A stretch of 64,000 bases of DNA from contig JBALVY010000011.1 of the NCBI GenBank assembly GCA_036960375.1, forward strand, positions 62,001 through 126,000. The letters run 5' to 3'. The translations under genes and the position numbers were made by a program. This document shows positions 26,096 through 34,320 of this stretch, piece by piece; the first letter of the stretch is position 1, and each line of letters begins with the position of its first letter. The DNA comes from CAWVSB01 sp036960375. Its GTDB lineage: Bacteria; Pseudomonadota; Gammaproteobacteria; Pseudomonadales; CAWVSB01. A model generated the notes under the pieces. That model was given only the letters and a program-made list of their open reading frames with translations, did not search any database and had not been told where the DNA came from.

Positions 26096-27409
26096 TTATG
26101 GTCCAGGCTCACTCGAGAGTATCCCACTCCGGATCTGATATTGAGTTTGAAGAGACTCAATGGCGTCGTTGATCTGGCTTTCACCGGTTTTGTTATCAAC
26201 CCACAACTCACCGGCCGTGGCTCCATAACCACCAAACTGAACAGCTTCCAAGGTGGGCATATATCCCAATGATCCGTTTGTGTATCCCAAAAAAAACGTG
26301 TGATTTATCGGACTCTGCAACTTAATCCTTTCTCCGAATTCATTGAAAAACTCACCGGAGAAGCTTGCCAGTGCGATATTGTCTGTCAATATGAGTGTAT
26401 TGATTTCGGCAGGTACGGCGTCAATGTCGCTCGGCTCAAAAATGACAGGTAATACATAGCGCAAATTATCAAAACTGAAATTGCCATGCGCCTGATAGTT
26501 ATTAATCCCGCGAACAATCTCTATCACTTCAGCGGCGAGCCTTTCCCCCAACTGATTTGATTTTTCAAGCGACAACGCGGTTGGCTTTGTATCTGCATCG
26601 TAGGGGTTTACATCGCCCGCTGCGCCGAGAACAAATAGTGTTTCGCCTTCTCCTTGCTGCTTCAAACTATTGGCCAATTGGCCCGGATAGTCTGCCGAAA
26701 CAACGACATTATTCAGATCCATTGTCACGACGGGGTGGGCACTGTAATTGACTATATTAACCAATGTCTCGCCGTTAATTTTTTGCAAATTAATTACACC
26801 CACAGACTGATCGACACTACGATTTGGCTTTCGGGCCGGATTCGTCCATAACATTTCGACACTGTCATCAGTATGGCGAACGATACGATTATAAGCTTCG
26901 TCCAGCGTACCTTCCGAGGCGCCTATTTTAACCGCCTGCAGCTTTGCACCTGCTGCTTCTATGGCAGAGACTATCTTTCCTTTTAATGCCCCGTAATTGT
27001 TATTACCCACGTACCCTGAATGGGAATGAGTAATACTGAGAAATATCTGATTAAATGAACTTTGCTCTCTTAGACCCTCCAGCAGTTCCGCGTAGACCAT
27101 TGAAGGTATAAACATCAAGTCCAGAGAGATGAAGGCTATACGGCTGAGTCCATCAGACAATATCAATGCCCTGGCATATATAGGGTCCGAGATGTCCCCC
27201 ACCGTCTTGGGGCCGGACTGCAAGGTATCCACAACATCTTTATGAGCGACCGGGGTGATTGCCACTTTAGAAAAACCCGCTTCAAATTCTCCGGCCATGA
27301 TCAAGGAACTACCCATAATGAACATTAAGTACAATAATACTCTCACAGTTTTCCCGCTAATATTTGCTGGCGGCGGTTTCACCAATACACCCGTAGAAAC
27401 GCCCTGCAT
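26096..27409 (-). CDS. Neutral/alkaline ceramidase-family N-terminal domain protein
   Basis: Secreted or periplasmic hydrolase-like protein, 437 residues, with a hydrophobic segment near 21-39 (TVRVLLYLMFIMGSSLIMAG). Zinc-site residues of the ceramidase family are visible: His128/His130 in SITHSHSGYVG and His225 in NYSAHPVV. The family's GDVSPN nucleophile motif appears as GAAGDVNPYD at 262-271, so Asn268 replaces the catalytic Ser of characterised ceramidases. It is also shorter than true neutral ceramidases (~650-780 residues) and lacks their C-terminal domain. It may be a different zinc hydrolase; ceramide as substrate is doubtful. Confidence 0.82.
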   Translation of the reverse strand: MQGVSTGVLVKPPPANISGKTVRVLLYLMFIMGSSLIMAGEFEAGFSKVAITPVAHKDVVDTLQSGPKTVGDISDPIYARALILSDGLSRIAFISLDLMFIPSMVYAELLEGLREQSSFNQIFLSITHSHSGYVGNNNYGALKGKIVSAIEAAGAKLQAVKIGASEGTLDEAYNRIVRHTDDSVEMLWTNPARKPNRSVDQSVGVINLQKINGETLVNIVNYSAHPVVTMDLNNVVVSADYPGQLANSLKQQGEGETLFVLGAAGDVNPYDADTKPTALSLEKSNQLGERLAAEVIEIVRGINNYQAHGNFSFDNLRYVLPVIFEPSDIDAVPAEINTLILTDNIALASFSGEFFNEFGERIKLQSPINHTFFLGYTNGSLGYMPTLEAVQFGGYGATAGELWVDNKTGESQINDAIESLQTQYQIRSGILSSEPGP

Positions 27410-27747
27410 CAGCGTAGCTCTCTGTGTCTCGCAATGGCGTCTATGATAATCACCAGAGCATCGGAAATACCAGTGCTAATCGTTGAAGCGGGTTTTAAAT
27501 ACGACGACCTCCGAAAGTCCCGGTTTTGCCCATTGCCTGGGCTTTCACGCCAACTCTTTGCCCGAATATCCGTACTCTTGGTATTTTACTCGGCGATGCG
27601 CCTGATAAGGCTGAGATTTACCACAGAAATGGAGACAACTAAATCTGCGCGTGCATGCTACTGCCTGTACACGAATGACCTCAGGTCTGTTATTCTAGCG
27701 CATTCAAGAATTGCTCGAGCAAAACAGCTCAACAAGGAACTACTGGC
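27410..27747. other. Intergenic stretch between ceramidase-like gene and ilvD
   Basis: About 340 bases between divergent genes. An open frame from 27434 runs into ilvD in another phase but has no recognisable domain and no convincing ribosome site. The region must hold the promoters of both neighbours, but I see no clear -35/-10 pair. An AAGGA ribosome site precedes the ilvD start. I found no transcription attenuator or leader peptide. Confidence 0.5.
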
Positions 27748-29436
27748 ATGGCTTACAATCGTCGCTCAAAAAATATTACCCAAGGCGTGGAGCGAGCTCC
27801 CAACCGCTCAATGTATTACGGCCTGGGCTACACCGAGGATGATTTCAGCAAGCCCATGATTGGGGTTGCCAACGGGCACTCCACCATCACGCCCTGTAAC
27901 GCAGGCCTGCAGGTACTGGCAGATGCTGCAGTTGAGGCTCTCCGAGCGTCCGGTGCCAATCCACAGATTTTCGGCACACCGACCATCAGCGATGGCATGG
28001 CGATGGGCACCGAAGGTATGAAATACAGCCTGGTATCGCGAGAAGTGATTGCCGACTGTATCGAAACCTGTGTTGGCGGACAGTGGATGGACGGCGTATT
28101 GGTTGTCGGCGGCTGTGACAAAAATATGCCTGGCGGCATGATGGGAATGTTACGAGCCAACGTGCCCTCTATTTTTGTCTATGGCGGCACCATCTTACCC
28201 GGCCGGTACAAAGGCGAGGATCTTAACATCGTCAGCGTATTTGAAGCTGTGGGGGAATACAGCGCGGGACGGATTAGCGAGGACGATTTGATCGCAATTG
28301 AGCGCCACGCCATTCCGGGCAATGGCGCCTGTGGTGGCATGTACACCGCTAACTCCATGAGTTCTGCCTTTGAAGCGCTCGGCCTCAGCCTGCCCTACTC
28401 CAGCACCATGGCCAATGTTGAGCACGAGAAGCTGGAAAGTGCCCGGCGCAGCGCAGAAGTTCTAGTTGAAGCGGTCAAGCTGGATATCAAGCCACGCGAT
28501 ATCGTGACTCGCAAGTCGATTGAAAACGCCGTGGCGGTGGTTATGGCCACTGGTGGTTCAACCAATGCCGTTCTGCACTTCCTGGCCATCGCACATGCGG
28601 CAGAAGTGGCATGGACCATCGATGATTTCGAGCGTATGCGCAAAAAAGTGCCCGTGCTGTGTGACCTGAAACCCAGCGGTAAATACATGGCTATTGATCT
28701 ACACCGTGCAGGCGGTATCCCGCAGGTGATGAAGACTCTGCTTGAAGCCGGGCTATTACACGGTGACTGCCTCACTATTTCCGGCCAGACAATTGCCGAG
28801 ACCTTGGCGGACATTCCGGCTGAGCCATCTGTGAATCAGGATGTTATCCGCCCGATGAATAAACCACTATATGCATCAGGACACCTAGCCATACTGCGCG
28901 GCAACCTGGCGGAAGAAGGTTCTGTTGCCAAGATTACCGGCCTCAAAAACCCGGTAATGACCGGCCCGGCGCGCGTATTCGAAGATGAGCAAAGCGCGCT
29001 AGATGCGATCATGGCCAAGCAGATCACAGCGGGCGATGTCATGGTGCTGCGTTACCTGGGACCGCGAGGCGGTCCGGGCATGCCCGAAATGCTGGCTCCA
29101 ACCAGCGCCCTAATCGGCCAGGGTCTGGGTGAGTCGGTTGGCCTGATCACCGATGGACGTTTTTCGGGAGGCACCTGGGGCATGGTGGTAGGGCACGTGG
29201 CACCTGAGGCCTACGCCGGAGGTTTAATCGCGCTGGTTGAAGAAGGTGATTCGATCACTATCGATTCCCGCCAACTGTTGCTACAACTCAATGTAGAGCA
29301 AGCGCAGATCGATCGGCGCAGAGCGAGCTGGACACGACCCGCTCCCCGCTACCGTCGTGGGGTTCTGGCCAAATTTGCCCTCAATGCCGCCAGCGCCAGC
29401 CAAGGTGCAGTGCTCGATCTTATCGAGCCGGAATGA
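27748..29436 (+). CDS. ilvD: Dihydroxy-acid dehydratase
   Basis: Cytoplasmic Fe-S dehydratase of branched-chain amino acid synthesis, converting 2,3-dihydroxy-isovalerate and -methylvalerate to 2-keto acids; 562 residues. Fe-S cysteines Cys50 (TPCN), Cys123 (GGCDKNMPG) and Cys195 (GACGG) are present, and Lys125 is the expected carbamylated metal-binding lysine. The length and Cys pattern match the shorter IlvD group that often carries a [2Fe-2S] cluster, whereas E. coli IlvD is 616 residues. AAGGA lies about 10 bases upstream of ATG. No other ilv gene is in the window. Confidence 0.95.
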   Translation: MAYNRRSKNITQGVERAPNRSMYYGLGYTEDDFSKPMIGVANGHSTITPCNAGLQVLADAAVEALRASGANPQIFGTPTISDGMAMGTEGMKYSLVSREVIADCIETCVGGQWMDGVLVVGGCDKNMPGGMMGMLRANVPSIFVYGGTILPGRYKGEDLNIVSVFEAVGEYSAGRISEDDLIAIERHAIPGNGACGGMYTANSMSSAFEALGLSLPYSSTMANVEHEKLESARRSAEVLVEAVKLDIKPRDIVTRKSIENAVAVVMATGGSTNAVLHFLAIAHAAEVAWTIDDFERMRKKVPVLCDLKPSGKYMAIDLHRAGGIPQVMKTLLEAGLLHGDCLTISGQTIAETLADIPAEPSVNQDVIRPMNKPLYASGHLAILRGNLAEEGSVAKITGLKNPVMTGPARVFEDEQSALDAIMAKQITAGDVMVLRYLGPRGGPGMPEMLAPTSALIGQGLGESVGLITDGRFSGGTWGMVVGHVAPEAYAGGLIALVEEGDSITIDSRQLLLQLNVEQAQIDRRRASWTRPAPRYRRGVLAKFALNAASASQGAVLDLIEPE

Positions 29437-29439
29437 GAT

Positions 29440-29718
29440 CTATCGCCTTGAATTTAAAATTTTGGCCACCGCACGATCACTACCCAATAGGCAAATAATC
29501 AAGCCATATACACCTAAACCACCAAAAATCAGTACCGGAAACAGATAAGTAGATTCCTCTCCCCTACTGACAAAAAAACCAGCCACACCGAGGGCTGTAA
29601 AGACGCTGCTCATAAAGCCCAGAATTAAACGATGTGAGCGTTTATAGACGTAGGCTTGATCACCAGATTCCAGCCCTTTCAGCAATGGGGCAAATAAACG
29701 TCTTAGTAGATTTTTCAT
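29440..29718 (-). CDS. Small predicted membrane protein
   Basis: About 92 residues from ATG at 29718 (a GTG at 29736 would add six). Begins MKNLLRRLFAPLLKGLESGD, then hydrophobic segments LILGFMSSVFTALGVAGFFV and FPVLIFGGLGVYGLIICLL separated by a short polar loop, with a basic C-terminus. Codon use looks coding. I do not recognise a family. Convergent with ilvD, only 3 bases between the two gene ends; no clear terminator in between. Function unknown. Confidence 0.6.
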   Translation of the reverse strand: MKNLLRRLFAPLLKGLESGDQAYVYKRSHRLILGFMSSVFTALGVAGFFVSRGEESTYLFPVLIFGGLGVYGLIICLLGSDRAVAKILNSRR

Positions 29719-29811
29719 AATATTATTTATAGACACTCTGGACCAGTTTTACACCCAATGGTATTGCCTGCAGCATCAGAAATAAATAGTAATCCGTCAT
29801 AGAAAGCAGGC

Positions 29812-29843
29812 AAAGCAATAAAAGCAATAAAAGCAATAAAAGC
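29812..29843. repeat. 9-base tandem repeat (AAAAGCAAT-like, 3.5 copies)
   Basis: The unit AAAAGCAAT repeats from 29812 to the last base before the stop codon of the LLM oxidoreductase, in the order AAAGCAAT, AAAAGCAAT, AAAAGCAAT, AAAAGC. Being 9 bases long, it would not shift a frame if it expanded. It looks like a slippage product at a gene end. Confidence 0.8.
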
Positions 29844-30860
29844 TTATAACACGGCCTCGGCCATAAAGCGTATGGTCTCTAGCGTTTCAGGTACATTATC
29901 CTTACGACCAACCAGCAAAGTGGTGACGCCGGATTTTTTCCAATCCTGCAGGCGTTCAATAATCCGCTCTTTGGGGCCACACAATGCAGTTTCATCACAG
30001 AGCGCATCGGGTACAGCTTTCACTGCAGCTTCGATATCTCCAGCCATATACAGTTCTTGTACACGGGCCGCCTCTTCACCAAAACCCATGCGATCCATCA
30101 GGTTCTTATGGAAATTTTCCTTCTGCGCACCCATGCCACCTAGATAGAGCGCCATAGTCCATTTAATAGGCAATAGCGCCTCTTCCAAATTATCATTAAT
30201 ACTGACGTTAACAGTGGATGCTATTTCAAAATCATCGGGTTTATTGGCCAGTGACTCATCAAAAATGTTCATCCTGTAAGGTGATACAAAGATAGGCAAC
30301 CAACCGTCAAACTGGTCTGCCGCCAAAGCAATATTCTTGGGTCCTTCAGCACCCAGAAAGACAGGTATTCTGCTGCGCAATGGATGGGTAATACTTTTTA
30401 GCGGCTTACCCAGTCCCATGCCACCTTTGAGCGGCAATTGATACTGGTTACCGTCCAGTGTTACTGGTCCTTCTCTTGCAATAACCTGGCGAAAAATATC
30501 TATCCACTCTCGAGTTCTTTCCAATGGACGGTTAAATGGCTGGCCATACCAACCTTCAACCACCTGCGGGCCAGATACACCAATACCCAAGCTCAAGCGA
30601 CCGTTAGACAGGTGATCAAGTGTCAGTGCCGACATAGCGGCACACACTGGCGTGCGGGCCGAGATCTGCAATACGCCAGTACAGAGACCAATTTTGGATG
30701 TATGCGCGCCGATCCACGACAGCGGAGTCAAAGCATCAGAGCCGTAGGCCTCTGCCGTCCAAACCGAGTCATAGCCCAGGTTTTCTGCCTCCTGAGCCAT
30801 TTCAACCATGCCTGAAATCGGGCCTTTCTGCCAATAACCCATTTGTAAGCCGAGTTTCAT
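29844..30860 (-). CDS. LLM-class F420/FMN-dependent oxidoreductase
   Basis: Luciferase-like oxidoreductase, 338 residues. GYDSVWTAEAYGSDALTPL near residues 29-47, ARTPVCAAMSALTLDHLSNG near 68-87 and LGIGVSGPQVVEGWYGQPF are characteristic of the F420-associated LLM group frequent in mycobacteria and marine gammaproteobacteria. It is not closely similar to the other LLM protein at 7948-8817. Substrate unknown. It stands alone on the minus strand between a small membrane protein and the recombination pair; start chosen as MKLGLQMGYWQ at 30860. Confidence 0.9.
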   Translation of the reverse strand: MKLGLQMGYWQKGPISGMVEMAQEAENLGYDSVWTAEAYGSDALTPLSWIGAHTSKIGLCTGVLQISARTPVCAAMSALTLDHLSNGRLSLGIGVSGPQVVEGWYGQPFNRPLERTREWIDIFRQVIAREGPVTLDGNQYQLPLKGGMGLGKPLKSITHPLRSRIPVFLGAEGPKNIALAADQFDGWLPIFVSPYRMNIFDESLANKPDDFEIASTVNVSINDNLEEALLPIKWTMALYLGGMGAQKENFHKNLMDRMGFGEEAARVQELYMAGDIEAAVKAVPDALCDETALCGPKERIIERLQDWKKSGVTTLLVGRKDNVPETLETIRFMAEAVL

Positions 30861-30930
30861 CTATCATCTCCTAATGCTGATTTAACACCATCTTGCCACA
30901 GCTATCCTCGTTGTTAGATAGCATTTACAG

Positions 30931-33900
30931 TCAACTTTCACTGACCATTTGCATCACCCCCAGCAAAGGAAAGTACAAGGCCGCCTGTATTCGCTGTTCA
31001 CCCTGTGTCGAAGCCAGCGCTGTATAATTGGCCAACTGCTGACTATATTGCGCCACCTGCTGAATAAGGAAAGATTCAACGGCCTGACCTTCAGCTGGAG
31101 AACTGGTTTTATAGTCGATCACCCAGCGTTTGTTATCCTCTACAAAACTGCGATCAATTATATAGTGCTCAACACCCCACTCTCCCAGCTTACTCAGCGG
31201 CCATTCATTGTGCGCATCAACATGCTCAGCTAGTAACCATCGACCTGTATCACTGTCCAAGGTGCAGCTAATCGCTTGAACTACACGCTTGACCGCTTCA
31301 TCCAGAGCATTGTCTTTTACCCCCAGCTGCCATAAACGCAAACGCCAGGCCGGCTGCAGACTTTCTATTCTTTGCTTATCCCAGTTCAACAAACCTTCTA
31401 CGGCGATCAGCTCCAGTATTTCGTGCACAAGCGTGCCGACATGCACTTCTCCGCCGTGAATGCTCTCCGTAGCCGAACCTTCCGCCTCGCCTGCATCAAC
31501 TGGCTCATGAGTTTGCGATACGGGTACTGCCAGCCTTTGTTCAAAACCAGCCGCTAAACGACGCAAAGCCGGAATTACCTTCTCTAGCGGTGGCTCTTCC
31601 ATATTAGCTTCGGCAATAATTCCCACATCATCTTTTACTCCATCCCAAATCATTGCTAACAAACTATTGGCAGCCGGTTTGGCATAGCAGGATTTTTTGG
31701 CATCACTCTTAATATTGGCTATCAGGAATAGGCTGCTTTTTGCCCGGGTACAGGCCACATACAACAGTCGAGTTGCCTCCAGCTTCTGTGCTCTGGAGTT
31801 TTCAGCGTGCAAAAAATCATATAATGGATTGCTGCGATTGAGCGTATCCAGTGCCGATAGAGACAAGCCCTTTGTACCATCGGCAAAAGCCTGTTCGTGC
31901 CAGTAAAGTAGCGGTTTATCGGGAGACCGTGAGCTTCTATCCAGCCCGGGTAAAATGACGGTATCGAATTCAAGCCCTTTGGATTTATGAATAGTCATTA
32001 TCTGCACTGCGTCTTCAACATCGACCGGTTTGGCATAAAGTTTATCGACGCCCTGAGATAACTTCTGCAGACTAAGCCCGTCTGGTTCAGCAGCGAGCAC
32101 TTCAACTAGCTCCAGATAACTATCAACATCTTGCCATTGTGCTGAATCCTGTAGGGTGAAAGGGCCACCCAATGCCTGCCAACAACCCTCAATCCAGCAG
32201 CGCATATCTTTTCTGCCTCGCTCCTGCCAGGCCGCCCTTAATACCGTCATTGTTCTTTGCAGCGAGTGAGAACCTTCTACGCTGATATCGACAATAGTCG
32301 ATAGATCTCCCGTTAACAGTAGGGCTGCCAACCTAGCCCCTGCGGTCTCTACAATCGAGTGAATATCGGCTAATCGCAATCCGCACCACGGTGCTCGTAA
32401 CACCGCTAGCCAAGCGACCGAATCTGCCGGGTTGATTAATACACGGGTCAGAGACTGCAGGTCAACAACCGCTTCTCGTTGTGACAGAGGGTCGATGTCA
32501 GTGGCCTTCCAGGCGAGTTTGGCGCGCCCAAGCGCTGGCAGAATATCGCGTAAATGACCTCGATTGCGCACAAGAATAGCAATGCTCTCCTGTGAGCCTG
32601 CTGCTCTACGGCTGGCGATTAAGTCAACCACGGTTTGTGCTTCAACCTGCCGGTCAGTTTGATCGGCTGCTGCTAGTAACTCCACGCCATGGCCAACTAC
32701 CTCACCATCGGAGGCATGAGCATGCAGGTACGGCACCCCCCCTCGTAACAAGTCAGAGCGCGGCGGAAAGGCATCGACAAAGACACGGTTATACCAATCG
32801 ACAACGGCTGCCTGCGAGCGAAAATTATGCGACAGCTGGACATCTTCGAGATGTAGATCACCAATGCCGCTTTCGCGGGCCTGTAAAAACAGACCAACCT
32901 TTGCAGCACGAAACGCGTAAATTGATTGCATGCCATCACCCACAACAAACAGGGTTCTCGGGTTTTCAACCTGAGCGTGATAGTCCTCTGCCCAACTGGC
33001 AGTTAAACGCTTGATTAATTCAAATTGCGGCAATGATGTATCCTGAAACTCATCAACAAGAATATGATCCAGGCGATAATCCCAGCGCAGCTGAACATCA
33101 CTTGTTTCTAATTCTCCACCCAGTGCTCTAAGCGCCGCCAGCGTAATTTCTGCATGATCACACTGACCAGTACGTGCAAACACCAACTGCATGTGCCCCA
33201 CGGCATTCAACAATACGTGGGTCAGGGGTTTCAAGATATCCCACTGCGCATCCTGATAGTAGCTAAGAGGTAGTTCTCCGACGATTTTCAGTCTGTCTTC
33301 CAGTCCGGCCACTTCACTCAACTGCGCCATTAAATCCGACACCTGCCCCTTGCGCAGGGAATAAAGCGCTTTTAACTCGGGCTCACGTGCCGTACTCGGC
33401 GCCGGAAATCCAACGGCCTTAGTAAAACTTTTACGCAGCGTGCCACTGGTAGTCATCAACCAGCGGGCTATTATCTGCCATTGCTCTAAACCATCAACAT
33501 CGCAGGAAGGCAATTCATTGATACCCAGCAAGCCAAATACAGGGTTGTTCGGATCCAGATCCTTCAGTTGCTGCGCACAAAAATCCAGCAAACCGGCCAT
33601 ATCCGAGGCATAGGGTATTAACATAGCCTGCAAGGTCATTAGCTCTTGTGCTATCCAGGTTTCAATGGAGTCCATCAAAGCCTGTCTGGCGTTGTCATCG
33701 CCTGAAAAATTCACTACGTGACTCAGCCACTGATCCCTGTTTGCCAACAATGACGAAAGCAGCGCTCTCAGTTTTTCTCCATTATTATCCAGATATAAAA
33801 AAAGACTGGCCAAGTCATCGGATAAATCCGAAGAGCTTTCGAGTTCCGCCAGTAGACTATCAATAGCTTGCTGATAAAGCGGCTCAGCATTATCGACGGG

Positions 33901-34320
33901 TTGAGGGTTGGCGCCAAAGCGGCTTAAGATTGGCTGATCTTTGGCAATACTTTGGCATAAACTATCAATGGTTTGAATGCGCAAGCGTGCAGGGTTTATC
34001 AGCAGTTGCCAGTTGTGTTGACGGTCTGCAGCCAAAGCTTGCTGGGCAAGTTGCCAGGTGTATTTCTTGTGTGCTTCATCTGGCACCTTTTCACTGTTAC
34101 CCAGATGCAAAGCGGTGACGATACGTTCTCGCATTTCCGCCGCCGCTTTACGGGTAAAGGTCACTGCCAGTACTTGCTCTGGTCGCTCCGCACCAGCCAA
34201 TAGCTTAAGCACCCGCTGAGTGAGTAACTCGGTCTTGCCAGAGCCTGCAGGCGCAGTAACACAAATAGACTTTTTGATATCCAGCGCCAGCTCCCTGGCA
34301 TGTGCATCTACCGGAATCAT
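30931..34320 (-). CDS. UvrD-type helicase/nuclease, AddA-like
   Basis: Large DNA-repair protein, 1129 residues from ATG 34320, which shares ATGA with the upstream nuclease gene and has AAGG seven bases before it. Superfamily 1 helicase motifs: Walker A TAPAGSGKT at 22-30, AVTFTRKAAAEMRERI, Walker B LVDEFQDTS, GDGMQSIYAFR, VQIMTIHKSKGLEFDTVILPG and TRLLYVACTRAK. The C-terminus has a RecB-type nuclease core with WVIDYKTSS. With the preceding protein it should form an AddAB-like complex that resects double-strand breaks for RecA loading. No recC/recD-like gene lies alongside. Confidence 0.92.
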   Translation of the reverse strand: MIPVDAHARELALDIKKSICVTAPAGSGKTELLTQRVLKLLAGAERPEQVLAVTFTRKAAAEMRERIVTALHLGNSEKVPDEAHKKYTWQLAQQALAADRQHNWQLLINPARLRIQTIDSLCQSIAKDQPILSRFGANPQPVDNAEPLYQQAIDSLLAELESSSDLSDDLASLFLYLDNNGEKLRALLSSLLANRDQWLSHVVNFSGDDNARQALMDSIETWIAQELMTLQAMLIPYASDMAGLLDFCAQQLKDLDPNNPVFGLLGINELPSCDVDGLEQWQIIARWLMTTSGTLRKSFTKAVGFPAPSTAREPELKALYSLRKGQVSDLMAQLSEVAGLEDRLKIVGELPLSYYQDAQWDILKPLTHVLLNAVGHMQLVFARTGQCDHAEITLAALRALGGELETSDVQLRWDYRLDHILVDEFQDTSLPQFELIKRLTASWAEDYHAQVENPRTLFVVGDGMQSIYAFRAAKVGLFLQARESGIGDLHLEDVQLSHNFRSQAAVVDWYNRVFVDAFPPRSDLLRGGVPYLHAHASDGEVVGHGVELLAAADQTDRQVEAQTVVDLIASRRAAGSQESIAILVRNRGHLRDILPALGRAKLAWKATDIDPLSQREAVVDLQSLTRVLINPADSVAWLAVLRAPWCGLRLADIHSIVETAGARLAALLLTGDLSTIVDISVEGSHSLQRTMTVLRAAWQERGRKDMRCWIEGCWQALGGPFTLQDSAQWQDVDSYLELVEVLAAEPDGLSLQKLSQGVDKLYAKPVDVEDAVQIMTIHKSKGLEFDTVILPGLDRSSRSPDKPLLYWHEQAFADGTKGLSLSALDTLNRSNPLYDFLHAENSRAQKLEATRLLYVACTRAKSSLFLIANIKSDAKKSCYAKPAANSLLAMIWDGVKDDVGIIAEANMEEPPLEKVIPALRRLAAGFEQRLAVPVSQTHEPVDAGEAEGSATESIHGGEVHVGTLVHEILELIAVEGLLNWDKQRIESLQPAWRLRLWQLGVKDNALDEAVKRVVQAISCTLDSDTGRWLLAEHVDAHNEWPLSKLGEWGVEHYIIDRSFVEDNKRWVIDYKTSSPAEGQAVESFLIQQVAQYSQQLANYTALASTQGEQRIQAALYFPLLGVMQMVSES

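Noticed and set aside
27434..27859. 141-codon plus-strand frame upstream of and inside ilvD
   Set aside because: No recognisable domain, no ribosome site, and its second half lies inside ilvD in a different phase.
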